DNA from: Planctomycetota bacterium | GTDB taxonomy: Bacteria; Planctomycetota; UBA1135; GCA-002686595 | DNA: 52,341 bases | Reading direction: 5' to 3' | Assembly: GCA_020847695.1 (NCBI GenBank) | Contig: JADLBP010000092.1 | Location: 1 to 52,341, forward strand | In this document: positions 16,723-25,715 of the stretch, piece by piece | Layout of the letters: each line of letters starts with the position of its first letter | Position numbering within the stretch: position 1 is the first letter of the stretch | Translations under genes and position numbers: made by a program | Notes under the pieces: generated by a model | Seen by the model: the letters and a program-made list of their open reading frames with translations, nothing else | Databases searched by the model: none | Told to the model about the DNA's origin: nothing

Positions 16723-17322
16723 GTGTACGAGTACCTCGAGGGCCAAGTTGCCGGCCGCAGCGCCGCGCGACTGGTGCTCGACGTGCACGGCATCGGCTTC
16801 GACCTCGCGGTACCGCTCGGTTCGGCGTTCCCCGCGAGCGGCGTGACGCGCGTGTGGACCCACTACGTCGTCCGCGAGGACGCGCAGTTGCTCTACGGCT
16901 TCCCCGACCGGCCGGCGCGCGATCTCTTCCGAGCGCTGCTCGAGGTGCGCGGCGTCGGCCCCGCGGTCGCGCTCGCATTGCTCTCCGGCCTGTCGCGCGA
17001 CGACCTGGTCCGCGCGATCGTCGCGGGCGACGCAAAGCGGCTGTGCGCGGTCAAGGGCATCGGCAAGCGCACCGCCGACCAGATCCTGCTCGACCTCGGC
17101 GAGCGCGCGCACGAGCTCGCGGCCGAGCTCGGCGTCGTCGTCGGCAACGCGGTCGTCGAAGTGACGCCGCCCGAGCCGCCGCGCGAGATCCAGGACGCAA
17201 TCGCGGCGCTGGTCTCGATCGGTTACGGCGAGAGCGAAGCGCGCGTCGCGATCGAGAAGGCGCGCAAGAAGACCAAGAGCACGACGCTCGAGGCGTTGGT
17301 GCGCGCGGCACTGCAAGGCTGA
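16723..17322 (+). CDS. ruvA: Holliday junction branch migration protein RuvA
   Basis: RuvA binds four-way junctions as a tetramer and loads the RuvB motor. The 199-residue product starts with the typical MYEYLEGQVAG (GTG start at 16723-16725) and has the two helix-hairpin-helix motifs EVRGVGPAVAL and AVKGIGKRTAD plus the small C-terminal RuvB-contact domain. The start is fixed by the Shine-Dalgarno GAAGGAG at 16711-16717, which lies inside the end of the preceding gene. The stop of that gene is 2 nt away. ruvB and ruvC are not in the window. Confidence 0.96.
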   Translation: MYEYLEGQVAGRSAARLVLDVHGIGFDLAVPLGSAFPASGVTRVWTHYVVREDAQLLYGFPDRPARDLFRALLEVRGVGPAVALALLSGLSRDDLVRAIVAGDAKRLCAVKGIGKRTADQILLDLGERAHELAAELGVVVGNAVVEVTPPEPPREIQDAIAALVSIGYGESEARVAIEKARKKTKSTTLEALVRAALQG

Positions 17323-17325
17323 CGC

Positions 17326-18918
17326 ATGGCGCCCGCGAACCGCAACCCGCGTGTCCTGGTCTGCGACGAGCTCGCGTCGGAAGCCAACGAGATCTTCCGT
17401 CGTCATGGCTGCGAGCTCGAAACCCGCCTCGGGCTCGACGAGGCGGCGTTGATCCACGCCGTCGTCGGTTTCGACGCGGTGGTCGTGCGCTCCGCGACGC
17501 GGATCACCAAGGCGGTGATCGCCGCCGCCGATCGCCTGCGCGTGATCGGCCGCGCCGGGGTCGGGGTCGACAACATCGACTGCGACGCGGCGACCGCGCG
17601 CGGCGTCGTCGTGATGAACACGCCGGACGGCAACACGCTCTCGGCGGCCGAGCTCGCGCTCGCACACCTCTTCGCGCTCGCCCGCAACCTCCCGCGCGCC
17701 GATCGCGCGGCGCGCAGCGGCTGGAAGAAGAAGGGCCTGATGGGCACCGAGCTGACCGGCAAGACGCTCGGCGTGATCGGGCTCGGCCGCATCGGCGGCG
17801 CGGTCGCCGAGCGTGCGATCGGCCTGAAGCTGCGCGTGCTCGCGTACGACCCGTTCCTCGCGCAGGCGACCGAGAGTCCGGTGCGCGGGGTCGAGCTCGC
17901 GACGCTGGAACAACTGCTCGCGGCGTCCGACTTCGTGACGCTGCACGTCCCGCTCAACGAGCACACGCGCCACCTGCTGTCCCGCGAGCGCCTCGCCGCG
18001 CTCAAGCCCGGCGCGCGGGTGATCAATGCCGCGCGCGGCGGACTGATCGACGAAGCGGCGCTGATCGAGGCGCTCGACCGCGGCCACGTCCGCGGCGCGG
18101 CGCTCGACGTGCTCGAGGAAGAGCCGCCGAGCGCGACGAACCCGATGCTCGCGCGCGACGACGTCATCCTGTCGCCCCACCTCGGAGCGTCGTCGGACGA
18201 AGCGCAGCGCAACGTCGCGATCGACATCGCCGAGCAGATCGTCGGCTTCCTCGTCGACGGCGTCGCGAAGAACGCGGTCAACGCGCCGACGGCGGACGCG
18301 GCGACGCTGCGGCGGCTCGCCCCGTACCTGAAGCTCGCCGAGCGCGCGGCGAGCTTCCTCGCCCAACGCCTCGACGAACCGCTCGCGCGTCTCGAGCTCG
18401 AGCTCGGCGGCGAGTTCGCGACGTTCGATCCGAGCCACGCGCGCTTGGCGGTCCAAGTCGGAGCGCTCCGTCCGTCGCTCGGCGACGCGGTCAACTTCGT
18501 CAGCGCGCCGCGGCTCGCGCGCGAGCGCGGGCTCGAGCTCCTGCACGCCCCCGAGCGCGGCGCGGAACGCCCGGCGCTCGCGCTGGTCGCCGTCGGTCGC
18601 AGCGGGCGCCGCCACCGCGTCGCCGGCGACGTGTTCGCGGGCACGCCGAAGTTCACCGAGCTCGATGCCCTGCGGATCGACCTCGAGCCGGAGGGCGCGC
18701 TGCTGGTCACCCGCCACGCGGACCTGCCCGGCGTCGTCGGCACGGTCGGCACGCTGTTCGGCCGCCACGCGGTCAACATCCGGCGCATCGAGCTCGGGCC
18801 GATCGGCGACGGCGAGGCGCTCGGCCTGTGGTCGCTCTACGCCGTGCCGTCCGACGCCGCGGTCGCCGAGCTCGCGGCGCTGCCCGCGCTGCGCTCGGTC
18901 GCGCTGGTGCGCTTCTAG
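17326..18918 (+). CDS. serA: D-3-phosphoglycerate dehydrogenase
   Basis: Catalyses the NAD-dependent first step of serine synthesis, 3-phosphoglycerate to 3-phosphohydroxypyruvate. The 530 residues are the long type: a catalytic domain with GRAGVGVDNID near 76, the NAD-binding GLGRIG at 152-157, an intervening (ASB) domain at about 320-450, and a C-terminal ACT domain whose serine-feedback role is known in the family. It begins 3 nt after ruvA, so it is co-transcribed. The two downstream genes complete the pathway. Confidence 0.96.
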   Translation: MAPANRNPRVLVCDELASEANEIFRRHGCELETRLGLDEAALIHAVVGFDAVVVRSATRITKAVIAAADRLRVIGRAGVGVDNIDCDAATARGVVVMNTPDGNTLSAAELALAHLFALARNLPRADRAARSGWKKKGLMGTELTGKTLGVIGLGRIGGAVAERAIGLKLRVLAYDPFLAQATESPVRGVELATLEQLLAASDFVTLHVPLNEHTRHLLSRERLAALKPGARVINAARGGLIDEAALIEALDRGHVRGAALDVLEEEPPSATNPMLARDDVILSPHLGASSDEAQRNVAIDIAEQIVGFLVDGVAKNAVNAPTADAATLRRLAPYLKLAERAASFLAQRLDEPLARLELELGGEFATFDPSHARLAVQVGALRPSLGDAVNFVSAPRLARERGLELLHAPERGAERPALALVAVGRSGRRHRVAGDVFAGTPKFTELDALRIDLEPEGALLVTRHADLPGVVGTVGTLFGRHAVNIRRIELGPIGDGEALGLWSLYAVPSDAAVAELAALPALRSVALVRF

Positions 18919-18929
18919 CTCGCAGCGGC

Positions 18930-18959
18930 TTGGGCTCGCGAGCGAGCGCTCGCTACGCT
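18930..18959 (+). promoter_or_regulatory. Possible internal promoter before serB
   Basis: TTGGGC (18930-18935) and TACGCT (18954-18959) are 18 bp apart, and the -10-like box ends 6 nt before the GTG start at 18966. A transcript from it would be leaderless. The -10 match is weak (3/6), and the 47-bp gap is otherwise compatible with read-through from serA. Confidence 0.3.
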
Positions 18960-18965
18960 CTGCGC

Positions 18966-19739
18966 GTGCAGGACCCCGCGCCGGACGCTCCCCCGCCCTA
19001 CCGCACGGTCGTGTTCGATTGCGATTCGACGCTGTCGGCGATCGAAGGCATCGACGAGCTCGCGGGCGAGCGCCGCGCCGAGATCGCGGCGCTGACCGAG
19101 AGCGCGATGGCCGGCGACACGAAGCTCGAGGACGTGTACGGCCTGCGGCTCGCGCGCCTGCGGCCGTCGCGCGACGAGCTCGAAGCGCTCGGCCGCCTGT
19201 ACGTCGCGCGCGCCGTGCCCGAGGCGCGCGAACTCTGCGCGGCGCTGCGGTCGCTCGGGAAGCGCGTGGTGATCGTCAGCGGCGGGATCCGTGCCGCGGT
19301 GCTCGCGCTCGCGCGCTCGCTGGACCTCGACGAACGCGACGTCTTCGCCGTCGAGGTCTTCCACGACGCCAACGGCGCGTACACCGGCTTCGACGAGCGC
19401 TCGCCGCTCGCGACGCACGACGGCAAGCGCGCGCTGGTCGAACGCCTCGCCGCCGAGAGCGACCGCGAGCCGCACGCGCGCGGCCGAGGCGTCGTGTGCG
19501 TCGGCGACGGCATCACCGACCTCGTCGGCGCGCGCGCGGCGCGCCGCTTCGTCGCTTACGGCGGCGTCGTCCGCCGCGAGAGCGTGTTCGCGCTCGCGCG
19601 CTCGCGCTGCGCCGCTCCGACGTTCGCCGCGCTGCTGCCGCTGCTCGTCGATGCCGAGGAGCTCGCGATGCTGCGCTCCCTGTCCGCCCACCGACGGCTC
19701 CTCGCCGTCTTCGATTCCCTCGACCCGCGAGGTTCGTGA
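18966..19739 (+). CDS. serB: Phosphoserine phosphatase (HAD family)
   Basis: Removes phosphate from O-phosphoserine, the last step of serine synthesis. The 257-residue protein has the HAD nucleophile motif VVFDCDSTL near residue 20, the Ser motif IVSGG near 105 and GDGITD near 180 for the metal-binding aspartates. The GTG at 18966 was chosen because it is the nearest start before the HAD motif and leaves a short N-terminus. The stop TGA overlaps the ATG of the next gene by one base. Between serA and an aminotransferase, this assignment is strong. Confidence 0.9.
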   Translation: MQDPAPDAPPPYRTVVFDCDSTLSAIEGIDELAGERRAEIAALTESAMAGDTKLEDVYGLRLARLRPSRDELEALGRLYVARAVPEARELCAALRSLGKRVVIVSGGIRAAVLALARSLDLDERDVFAVEVFHDANGAYTGFDERSPLATHDGKRALVERLAAESDREPHARGRGVVCVGDGITDLVGARAARRFVAYGGVVRRESVFALARSRCAAPTFAALLPLLVDAEELAMLRSLSAHRRLLAVFDSLDPRGS

Positions 19740-20857
19740 TGCTCTGGATCCCCGGTCCCACCGAAGTCCGTCCCGAGATCCTGGCCGAGTGCGCGCGGCC
19801 TCAGATCAGCCACCGCGGCAAGGAGATGGACGCGCTCAGCGCGCGGATCGATCCCCACCTCGGCCTCGCGTTCGGGCTCGCGGAGTCGAGCACCGCGCAG
19901 GTCGCGGTGCACACCTGCAGCGGGACCGGGCTGATGGAGGCCGCGCTGCACGGCGTCGGGCCGCGGACGCTGCACCTCGTCAACGGGGCGTTCTCGAAGC
20001 GCTGGCACGAGGTCGCGCTGGCGCTCGGCAAGTCGGCGACCAAGCTCGAGGCGCCGCTCGGCGAGACGGTCGCGCCCGAGACCGTCGCACGCGCGCTCGC
20101 CGAACGAGGACCGTTCGACGCGGTCACGCTGACCGTCAATGAGACCGCGACCGGCGTGCGCACGCCGATCGCGTCGCTCGCTCGGGTGCTGCGCGACACG
20201 CCCGAGGTGCTCTTCCTCGCCGACCTGGTCAGCTACCTCGGCGGCGCGCCGGTCGACTTCGACGTGCACGGCCTCGACTTCGCGTTCGCGAGCTCACAGA
20301 AGGCGCTGTCGCTGCCGCCCGGCATCGCGGTGTGCTGCGCGTCGGCGCGCTACCTCGAGCGAGCCCGCAACTCGAAGCGCGCGAGCTTCTACCTCGACCC
20401 GATCCGGATCGTCGACGGCCACCGCGAGCGCGCGACGCTCGCGACGCCTTGCCTGCCGCTCTACTTCGCGCTCGCGCGCCAGCTCGAGGACATCAGCGCC
20501 GGCGCGACGCTGCCGCCGTCCGAACGCGGGCGAAGCGGAGCCGACGCGTGGAACGCACGCTTCGCGAAGCACGTGCGCATGCAAGCGCAGACCGTCGCAT
20601 GGGCACACGGCCACGGCCTCCGGCTGCTGCCGGAGCCCGAGCTCGCCTCTCCGACGGTTTCTTGCCTGCGCCGAGGCGCGCTCGACGTCGAGAAGCTGAC
20701 CAAAGCTCTCGCGAAGCGCGGCGAGCTGATCTCGAACGGCTACGGCGACCTCAAAGGTCACACGTTCCGCATCGGCCACATGGGCGACCACGACGAGGCG
20801 TCGCTCGCGCGCCTGCTCGCCGCGATCGACGAGCTCTGGCCGACCGTGCTCGCCTGA
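19739..20857 (+). CDS. serC: Phosphoserine aminotransferase-like class V aminotransferase
   Basis: PLP enzyme of 372 residues expected to convert 3-phosphohydroxypyruvate to phosphoserine. It begins LWIPGPTEVRPEIL and has ISHRGKEM, a phosphate-binding CSGTGLMEA, and FASSQKALSLPPG with the PLP-binding Lys. The sequence is of the alanine-glyoxylate/SerC-like class V type rather than the E. coli SerC type. Function is therefore supported mainly by the serA-serB context, with the ATG overlapping the serB stop (TGATG). A glyoxylate aminotransferase activity cannot be excluded. Confidence 0.82.
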   Translation: MLWIPGPTEVRPEILAECARPQISHRGKEMDALSARIDPHLGLAFGLAESSTAQVAVHTCSGTGLMEAALHGVGPRTLHLVNGAFSKRWHEVALALGKSATKLEAPLGETVAPETVARALAERGPFDAVTLTVNETATGVRTPIASLARVLRDTPEVLFLADLVSYLGGAPVDFDVHGLDFAFASSQKALSLPPGIAVCCASARYLERARNSKRASFYLDPIRIVDGHRERATLATPCLPLYFALARQLEDISAGATLPPSERGRSGADAWNARFAKHVRMQAQTVAWAHGHGLRLLPEPELASPTVSCLRRGALDVEKLTKALAKRGELISNGYGDLKGHTFRIGHMGDHDEASLARLLAAIDELWPTVLA

Positions 20858-20875
20858 GGGCCTGGACGTCGAGCT

Positions 20876-23413
20876 TCAGCGCTCGAACAAGCCTTCGCGG
20901 CGCGCCAACGTGCGCGCGAGCTCCCGGATGCGCTCCGGAGGCAGCCGGTGCAGCTCCTGGACCAGCACGCGCGTCGGATCGAGCTCCGGCCAGCGCGCCG
21001 GATCGCACTCGAGATCGGCGTCGAGCAACGCGAGCCAATCCGCGAGCAACCGTCGATACGCCGCCGCGTGCGGAGTCAGCCCTTCGGAGCCGGCCTCGGC
21101 CGCCGCGAGCACGTCCGCGAGCGGGAGACGCGGATCGGCCGACTCGCACAGCGCGATCAACTGCGCGCGGTACTCGAGCCGCTCCGCGATCGCCTCCGGC
21201 GAGAAGAAGTGGCGCGCCAAGAAACCCAGCGCTCGCCCCCAGTGCGCTGTCAACGGGAAGAAGCGCGTGCGATCGCAGAGGTGCCCTTCCTCGTGGATCG
21301 CGGTGACCGCGACGAGGTCGTCGAGATCGACCAGGCCGGGTCGCCGCAGCGCCGCCTCGACGACCGGACCGCGCGCTCGATCGCGCAGGACGGCGAGGCG
21401 CACGCGCTCGGCTTCGCCGAGCAGGACGTCGATCGAGCGCCGCTCGGCGCGGTAGAGCTCGCGCAGGTTCGGCGGCGCCTCGATCGGCAGGCCCCGCACC
21501 GAGAGCGCTCGCTCCGCGCGCCCGATCCGGTCCGCGTGCTCGTCGCCCATGAATTCGCGCTCGAGCGCGAGCCACGCGTCGCGCTCGCGGCGCACGACGT
21601 CGATGTCGATCCAATAGCCTTCGTGCAACGCCGCGCCGGAGATCGCCGCGCCGGCGCGCGCCGCACTGCTCTTCAGGTCCGCGGTCTCGCACCACGCGAT
21701 CGTGCCGCGCCAAGGCACGCCGAGCCGCTCGCCGGCGAGCTCCTCGATCCAGAGCCGAGGCAACAGCGTCCCGTCCGGCGGCGAGCCCATCAGCTTGCCG
21801 AAGATGCCGAAGCGCCCGATGCGATCGAGCGCGGCGGCGAGCCCACCGACCGCGTCGCCCGCCGGTCCGAGGCCCTGACGTTCATCGAGCTCCGACAGCC
21901 GCGGCCCCGGATGCACGAGCGATCCGAACGCGCCGTACGCGATCCGCGGCGAGCGCGCGAGCTCGCGGGCCTTGCGCGCGACTGCCTCGCGATCCGCCGG
22001 GCCGTCGAGGCGCGCGAACAGCGGCGCGGCGGCGCGCAACAGGCTCTCCAGGCTCGCGACCGACGCGCGGTCCTCGCGCCGGCGCCGTTCGTCGGGACCG
22101 AACAGCGCGCGCAGTCCGCGGATCAGGTCGATGCCGGCGGACGCGCGCTCGTCGAGCGCCAGTGCGGCTTCCAGGTCGTACTCGGTCAGCGCGTTCGCGA
22201 CCGAGCGCGCTTCGCGGAACCAGCCGGCGGCGAGCGTCGCGTTGCCGAGCTCGACCAGCACCGCGTGGCTCGCGGTGCGGGTCGTCCCGGCGGCGCGCGC
22301 GGCGCGCACGACCTCCGCGATGCGCGGATCGCGCGGGAGCCCGTCGGTCGAGAGCACGACCCGCGGCAGGTCGGCGAGCCACTCGTCCACGCCTCGCGTG
22401 AACTGACCCGCGGCGAAACGCGCGACGCGCAGCAGCGGCCCGTCGGCGGCGCTCTTCGCGCCGGCGTCGCGAGCGCGCTCGAGCAACGCGAGCGCCAACG
22501 CCAGCGGATTCGCGCGGTCCTCGAGCATCAGCACCGCGCGCCAGCGGTCCCGCGCGGGCGAAGAGCGCGCCGCGAGCGCGAGCGAGAGCTCGAGCGCTCC
22601 CGTCGAATCCTGGATCGGCGAGAACCGCAGCCGCGTCACCAGCGTGTCGATCTCGGCGTCGGTCAGGTCCTCTTCGCGCAGGAGCTCCAGGGCGCGCCGC
22701 GCGCCGCGCTTCGAGCGCGGATCGAAGAGCAGACCGAGCTGGATGCCGATCGATTGCAGCTCGAGCTCCAAGCGATCGGTCGGCTCGAGCGCCGGATCGT
22801 CGATCAAGGGCGCGAGCACGTCGAGCGCGTCGACCGAACGATCGTCCTGATCGAGGTAGCGCGCGAGCGCGGCGCCGAAGCACACGCGCTCCCAAGCTTC
22901 ACGGGCGCATGCGAGCGCGCGCTCACCGTGGCGCACCGCGAGCGACCAGTCGCCTTGCGCCGCCGCGGTCCACGCGAGCCCGTGCCAGCCCCACGCGAAG
23001 CCCGGATCGCGCTGGACCGCCTGCTCGAACCGACGCGTGCCCGCGGTGCCCTCGAGCCGGCCGGCGAGGTAGAGCTCGCGCGGATCGTTCGGTCGCTCGG
23101 CGAGCGCGCGGCGGTGGCCGTCGAGCGCTTCCAGGCCGCGCAGCTCGCTGCGCAGGAGCTCGTCCAGGAACCGTTGGGGCGCGACCCACTCGGGTGCGAG
23201 ATCGCGCGCGCGCGTCGCTTCCTCCAACGCCGCCAGCCGGCCCTCCTCGTCATCGCGGCGCGCGTGCACGCGTGCGCGGGCGAAAGCGGCGGACGCTTCG
23301 CTCGACACCGGCTCCAGCGCTCCGTCCAGGACACGGCACGCAGAGAGACAGCAGAGCAGCACGAGCCACGGCAGGCTTGTCGCGCCGGAGAGCAAGGAGG
23401 AGACTCTGCGCAT
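20876..23413 (-). CDS. Lipoprotein with helical repeats and a C-terminal HEEGH metallopeptidase motif
   Basis: 845 residues. A lipoprotein signal ends in the lipobox LSAC at Cys26, so it is anchored to a membrane outside the cytoplasm. Residues of about 30-450 are rich in Ala/Leu/Arg helices with TPR-like spacing. Near the C-terminus IHEEGHLCDR places His707, Glu708 and His711 as an HExxH zinc site, with Glu744 or Glu747 in AERLEYR possible as the third ligand; that would be a gluzincin-like arrangement. No family name can be given. Its ATG (23411-23413) overlaps the ATG of the divergent gene. A longer start upstream was rejected because it lacks the lipoprotein signal. It converges with serC 18 nt away. 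Confidence 0.75.
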   Translation of the reverse strand: MRRVSSLLSGATSLPWLVLLCCLSACRVLDGALEPVSSEASAAFARARVHARRDDEEGRLAALEEATRARDLAPEWVAPQRFLDELLRSELRGLEALDGHRRALAERPNDPRELYLAGRLEGTAGTRRFEQAVQRDPGFAWGWHGLAWTAAAQGDWSLAVRHGERALACAREAWERVCFGAALARYLDQDDRSVDALDVLAPLIDDPALEPTDRLELELQSIGIQLGLLFDPRSKRGARRALELLREEDLTDAEIDTLVTRLRFSPIQDSTGALELSLALAARSSPARDRWRAVLMLEDRANPLALALALLERARDAGAKSAADGPLLRVARFAAGQFTRGVDEWLADLPRVVLSTDGLPRDPRIAEVVRAARAAGTTRTASHAVLVELGNATLAAGWFREARSVANALTEYDLEAALALDERASAGIDLIRGLRALFGPDERRRREDRASVASLESLLRAAAPLFARLDGPADREAVARKARELARSPRIAYGAFGSLVHPGPRLSELDERQGLGPAGDAVGGLAAALDRIGRFGIFGKLMGSPPDGTLLPRLWIEELAGERLGVPWRGTIAWCETADLKSSAARAGAAISGAALHEGYWIDIDVVRRERDAWLALEREFMGDEHADRIGRAERALSVRGLPIEAPPNLRELYRAERRSIDVLLGEAERVRLAVLRDRARGPVVEAALRRPGLVDLDDLVAVTAIHEEGHLCDRTRFFPLTAHWGRALGFLARHFFSPEAIAERLEYRAQLIALCESADPRLPLADVLAAAEAGSEGLTPHAAAYRRLLADWLALLDADLECDPARWPELDPTRVLVQELHRLPPERIRELARTLARREGLFER
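23394..23402 (+). promoter_or_regulatory. Shine-Dalgarno of the thioredoxin-like gene, inside the divergent gene
   Basis: AAGGAGGAG lies 9 nt before the ATG at 23412. It supports that start and lies within the opposite-strand codons for the first residues of the divergent lipoprotein, so the two genes share their 5' ends. Confidence 0.65.
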
Positions 23414-24539
23414 GCGACGTGGACTCGTGGGGCTGGTATGCGCGGTCGCGCTCCTTAGCGCCGCCGCGTCGGGGCACAACTCTATCGGCTGGAACGCGCC
23501 GACTCCAAAGGCGCAGAAGAAGGCGGTCGCGGCTCGGTTCGCGCCCTTCGTCGGCACGCTGGAGGAGGCCCGCAAGGAGGCGGCGGAGCGCAACGTGCCC
23601 TTGGTCGTGTTCGCGGTGCTGGTCGAGGAGGAAGCGAGCGAGCGCTTCGCGAAGACGTTGCCCGCCGACCCGGCGGTCGCAACAGCGCTCGACGGCACGG
23701 TGCTCGTGATCGCGAACGCGGGCGAGCACCCGGCGAGGAAGCTCGAGGAGACCGTCGACGGCAAGAAGACCTCGCGCGACGTGTGCTCGGTGTTCCTGAC
23801 GCCGACCTGCGCCGATCACCAACGCAATTGGGATCCGGTCTTCTTCGCGTTCAACGAGGACGGCGCGTTGCGCTGTCCGCAGGTGATGCTGGTCGCGCCC
23901 GACGGCAAGGTCTCGCGGCGCCTGATGCCCGGCGACGTGCCGAAGCCGAGCCAGATCGCCAGCGCGGTCGCCGGCGTGCGGGAGAAGCTCGGCGCCGGAC
24001 TCTCGCGCGAGGAACTCGACACCGTCAAGGCGGCGCAAGCAGCCGCGCGCAAGGCGATCGAGCGCGACGACCATCCGGAGGCCTGGCGCGCGTGGAGCGC
24101 GGTGATCGCGGTCAACCCCGCGACGAAGTACGCCGAGGAAGCGCGCGCCGGAGCCGCGCAGGCGCTCGCCGGCATCGCGACCGAGCGCGACGCGGCGCTC
24201 GAGCTCGTCAAGGGCGATCAGGTCTTGGTCGGCTACGCGCAGCTCGTCTCGCTCGCCGAACGCTGCAAGGGACTGCCGAACGAGAAGGAGCTCGCCAAGG
24301 CGGTCGCGCAGGCGGAGAGCCTGCCCACGAAACGCGACGTGATCGCCGCGTACAAGAAGGGACTCGCCGCCGAAGCGCTTTGGAAGGAGTTCGAGGAGCT
24401 CTCCGCCGCGAACCAGAAGCGCAAGGCGGAGACCAAGCTGCGCCTGTTGATCCGCAAGTACTGGGACACGGAAGCCGGCAAGCGCGCGCGCAAGGCGTAT
24501 CCGGAGATCGCCGCGGACGAGGACTCGAAGGGCGGCTGA
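23412..24539 (+). CDS. Secreted thioredoxin-fold-like protein
   Basis: 375 residues with a signal peptide (about 1-20). Residues of about 40-180 resemble a thioredoxin fold: NVPLVVFAVLVEEEASERF in the position of the first strand and helix, and PQVMLVAPDGKV in the position of the cis-Pro loop and the strand after it. The CxxC redox motif is absent, though cysteines occur at DVCSVF, PTCADH and LRCPQV. The C-terminal half (200-375) is a charged helical region with TPR-like character (PEAWRAWSAVIAVNPATKYAEEA). A redox or chaperone role is only a guess. It is divergent from the HEEGH lipoprotein and shares its start region. Confidence 0.7.
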   Translation: MRRGLVGLVCAVALLSAAASGHNSIGWNAPTPKAQKKAVAARFAPFVGTLEEARKEAAERNVPLVVFAVLVEEEASERFAKTLPADPAVATALDGTVLVIANAGEHPARKLEETVDGKKTSRDVCSVFLTPTCADHQRNWDPVFFAFNEDGALRCPQVMLVAPDGKVSRRLMPGDVPKPSQIASAVAGVREKLGAGLSREELDTVKAAQAAARKAIERDDHPEAWRAWSAVIAVNPATKYAEEARAGAAQALAGIATERDAALELVKGDQVLVGYAQLVSLAERCKGLPNEKELAKAVAQAESLPTKRDVIAAYKKGLAAEALWKEFEELSAANQKRKAETKLRLLIRKYWDTEAGKRARKAYPEIAADEDSKGG

Positions 24540-24563
24540 GACGCGAGCGCGCCGCCGCCGACG

Positions 24564-25715
24564 TCAGTCGTAGAGGAACGCTTCGAGCACGGCGTCGCCG
24601 CCGGTCTCGCGGTCCGCGCGCTCCTCGAAGCGCATCTGCGCGAGCCGCGGGCCGAGCGTCTCACCGCGACCGCCGCTGACGTTGCCGGTGTAGACGCGCA
24701 CCTGGTCGACGAAGCCGTGGTCGAGGTAGCGCGAGAGCAGGATCGGACCGGACTCGAGCAACACGCGGCGCACGCCGAGCTGCCACAGGTACGCCTGCAC
24801 GTCCCAGAGCGACACGTGATCGTTGTCGTCGACGTGCAGGCCGACGAGCTTCGCGCCCGCCGCTTCCAACAAGCGATAGCGCTCCGCGTTCGTGCCCGCC
24901 TGGTAGAGGATGTGCAGACCGCCGAGGCCTTCGTGCGGTTCCTTGGGCTGGAACAGGCGCGCGTTCGGCGGCGTGCGCAGCACGCTGTCGAGCACCACGC
25001 GGATCGGCGGCTTGGACGGGTCGCCCGGCGGGCGCACCGAGAAGCGCGGATCGTCGGCGAGCACCGTCGAGATGCCGGTGACGATCGCGTCGACCCGACC
25101 GCGCAGCACGTGCACTTCGTCGAGCGACGCCGGGCCGCTGATCCAACGGCCACCGCCGACTTCCGCGGGCGGGATCAGGTGACCGGAACGCGTCTGCGCC
25201 CACTTCGCGATCGTCCACGGACGCGGACGGCGCATGCGATCGGGCGAGGTCCATTGCACGAAGTGCGGGGTGACGCGATCGAGCGTCGAGACGCCTTCGA
25301 AGAGATCGACCTGCAAGCCCGCTTCACGCAGGCGCTGGATGCCGGCGCCGCGCGAACGCGGATCGGGATCGACCGCGCCGACGATCACGCGTCGGATCCC
25401 CGAACGCAGGATCGCCTCGGTGCACGCGGGCTGCTTGCCGACCGACGAGCACGGCTCGAGCGTCACGGCGAGCGTCGTCCACTCGTCCTGCGGCACGCCG
25501 CTCTCCGCCGCGAGGGCGAGCGCTTCGACCTCGGCGTGCGGGCCGCCCCACACGCGGTGGAAGCCGCGAGACAGCACGCGATCGCCGGCGAGCACCGCGG
25601 CGCCGACGCACGGGTTCGGCGCGACCTCGAAGCGCTGGGCGTGCGCCTCCTGGCCCAAGCTCTCGAAGAGCGTGGTCAGCAGGGTTTCGTCGAGGGCGGT
25701 TTGGGTGGCTCGCAT
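24564..25715 (-). CDS. ribD: Bifunctional riboflavin deaminase/reductase RibD
   Basis: Carries out the second and third steps of riboflavin synthesis (pyrimidine deamination, then ribosyl side-chain reduction). The 383-residue protein has the deaminase zinc site HAE at 60-62 with Cys89 and Cys98 in PCSSVGKQPAC, then a RibD C-terminal reductase domain from about 165 (TIAKWAQTRSGH, GRVDAIVTGISTVLADDP, LLESGPILL). The ATG at 25713-25715 was preferred over the longer frame because the family starts close to the deaminase domain. No other rib gene is adjacent. Confidence 0.93.
   Translation of the reverse strand: MRATQTALDETLLTTLFESLGQEAHAQRFEVAPNPCVGAAVLAGDRVLSRGFHRVWGGPHAEVEALALAAESGVPQDEWTTLAVTLEPCSSVGKQPACTEAILRSGIRRVIVGAVDPDPRSRGAGIQRLREAGLQVDLFEGVSTLDRVTPHFVQWTSPDRMRRPRPWTIAKWAQTRSGHLIPPAEVGGGRWISGPASLDEVHVLRGRVDAIVTGISTVLADDPRFSVRPPGDPSKPPIRVVLDSVLRTPPNARLFQPKEPHEGLGGLHILYQAGTNAERYRLLEAAGAKLVGLHVDDNDHVSLWDVQAYLWQLGVRRVLLESGPILLSRYLDHGFVDQVRVYTGNVSGGRGETLGPRLAQMRFEERADRETGGDAVLEAFLYD

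Noticed and set aside
23414..23764. Longer N-terminus for the HEEGH lipoprotein
   Set aside because: The extra 117 residues are antisense to the thioredoxin-like gene, and the lipoprotein signal begins only at 23413.
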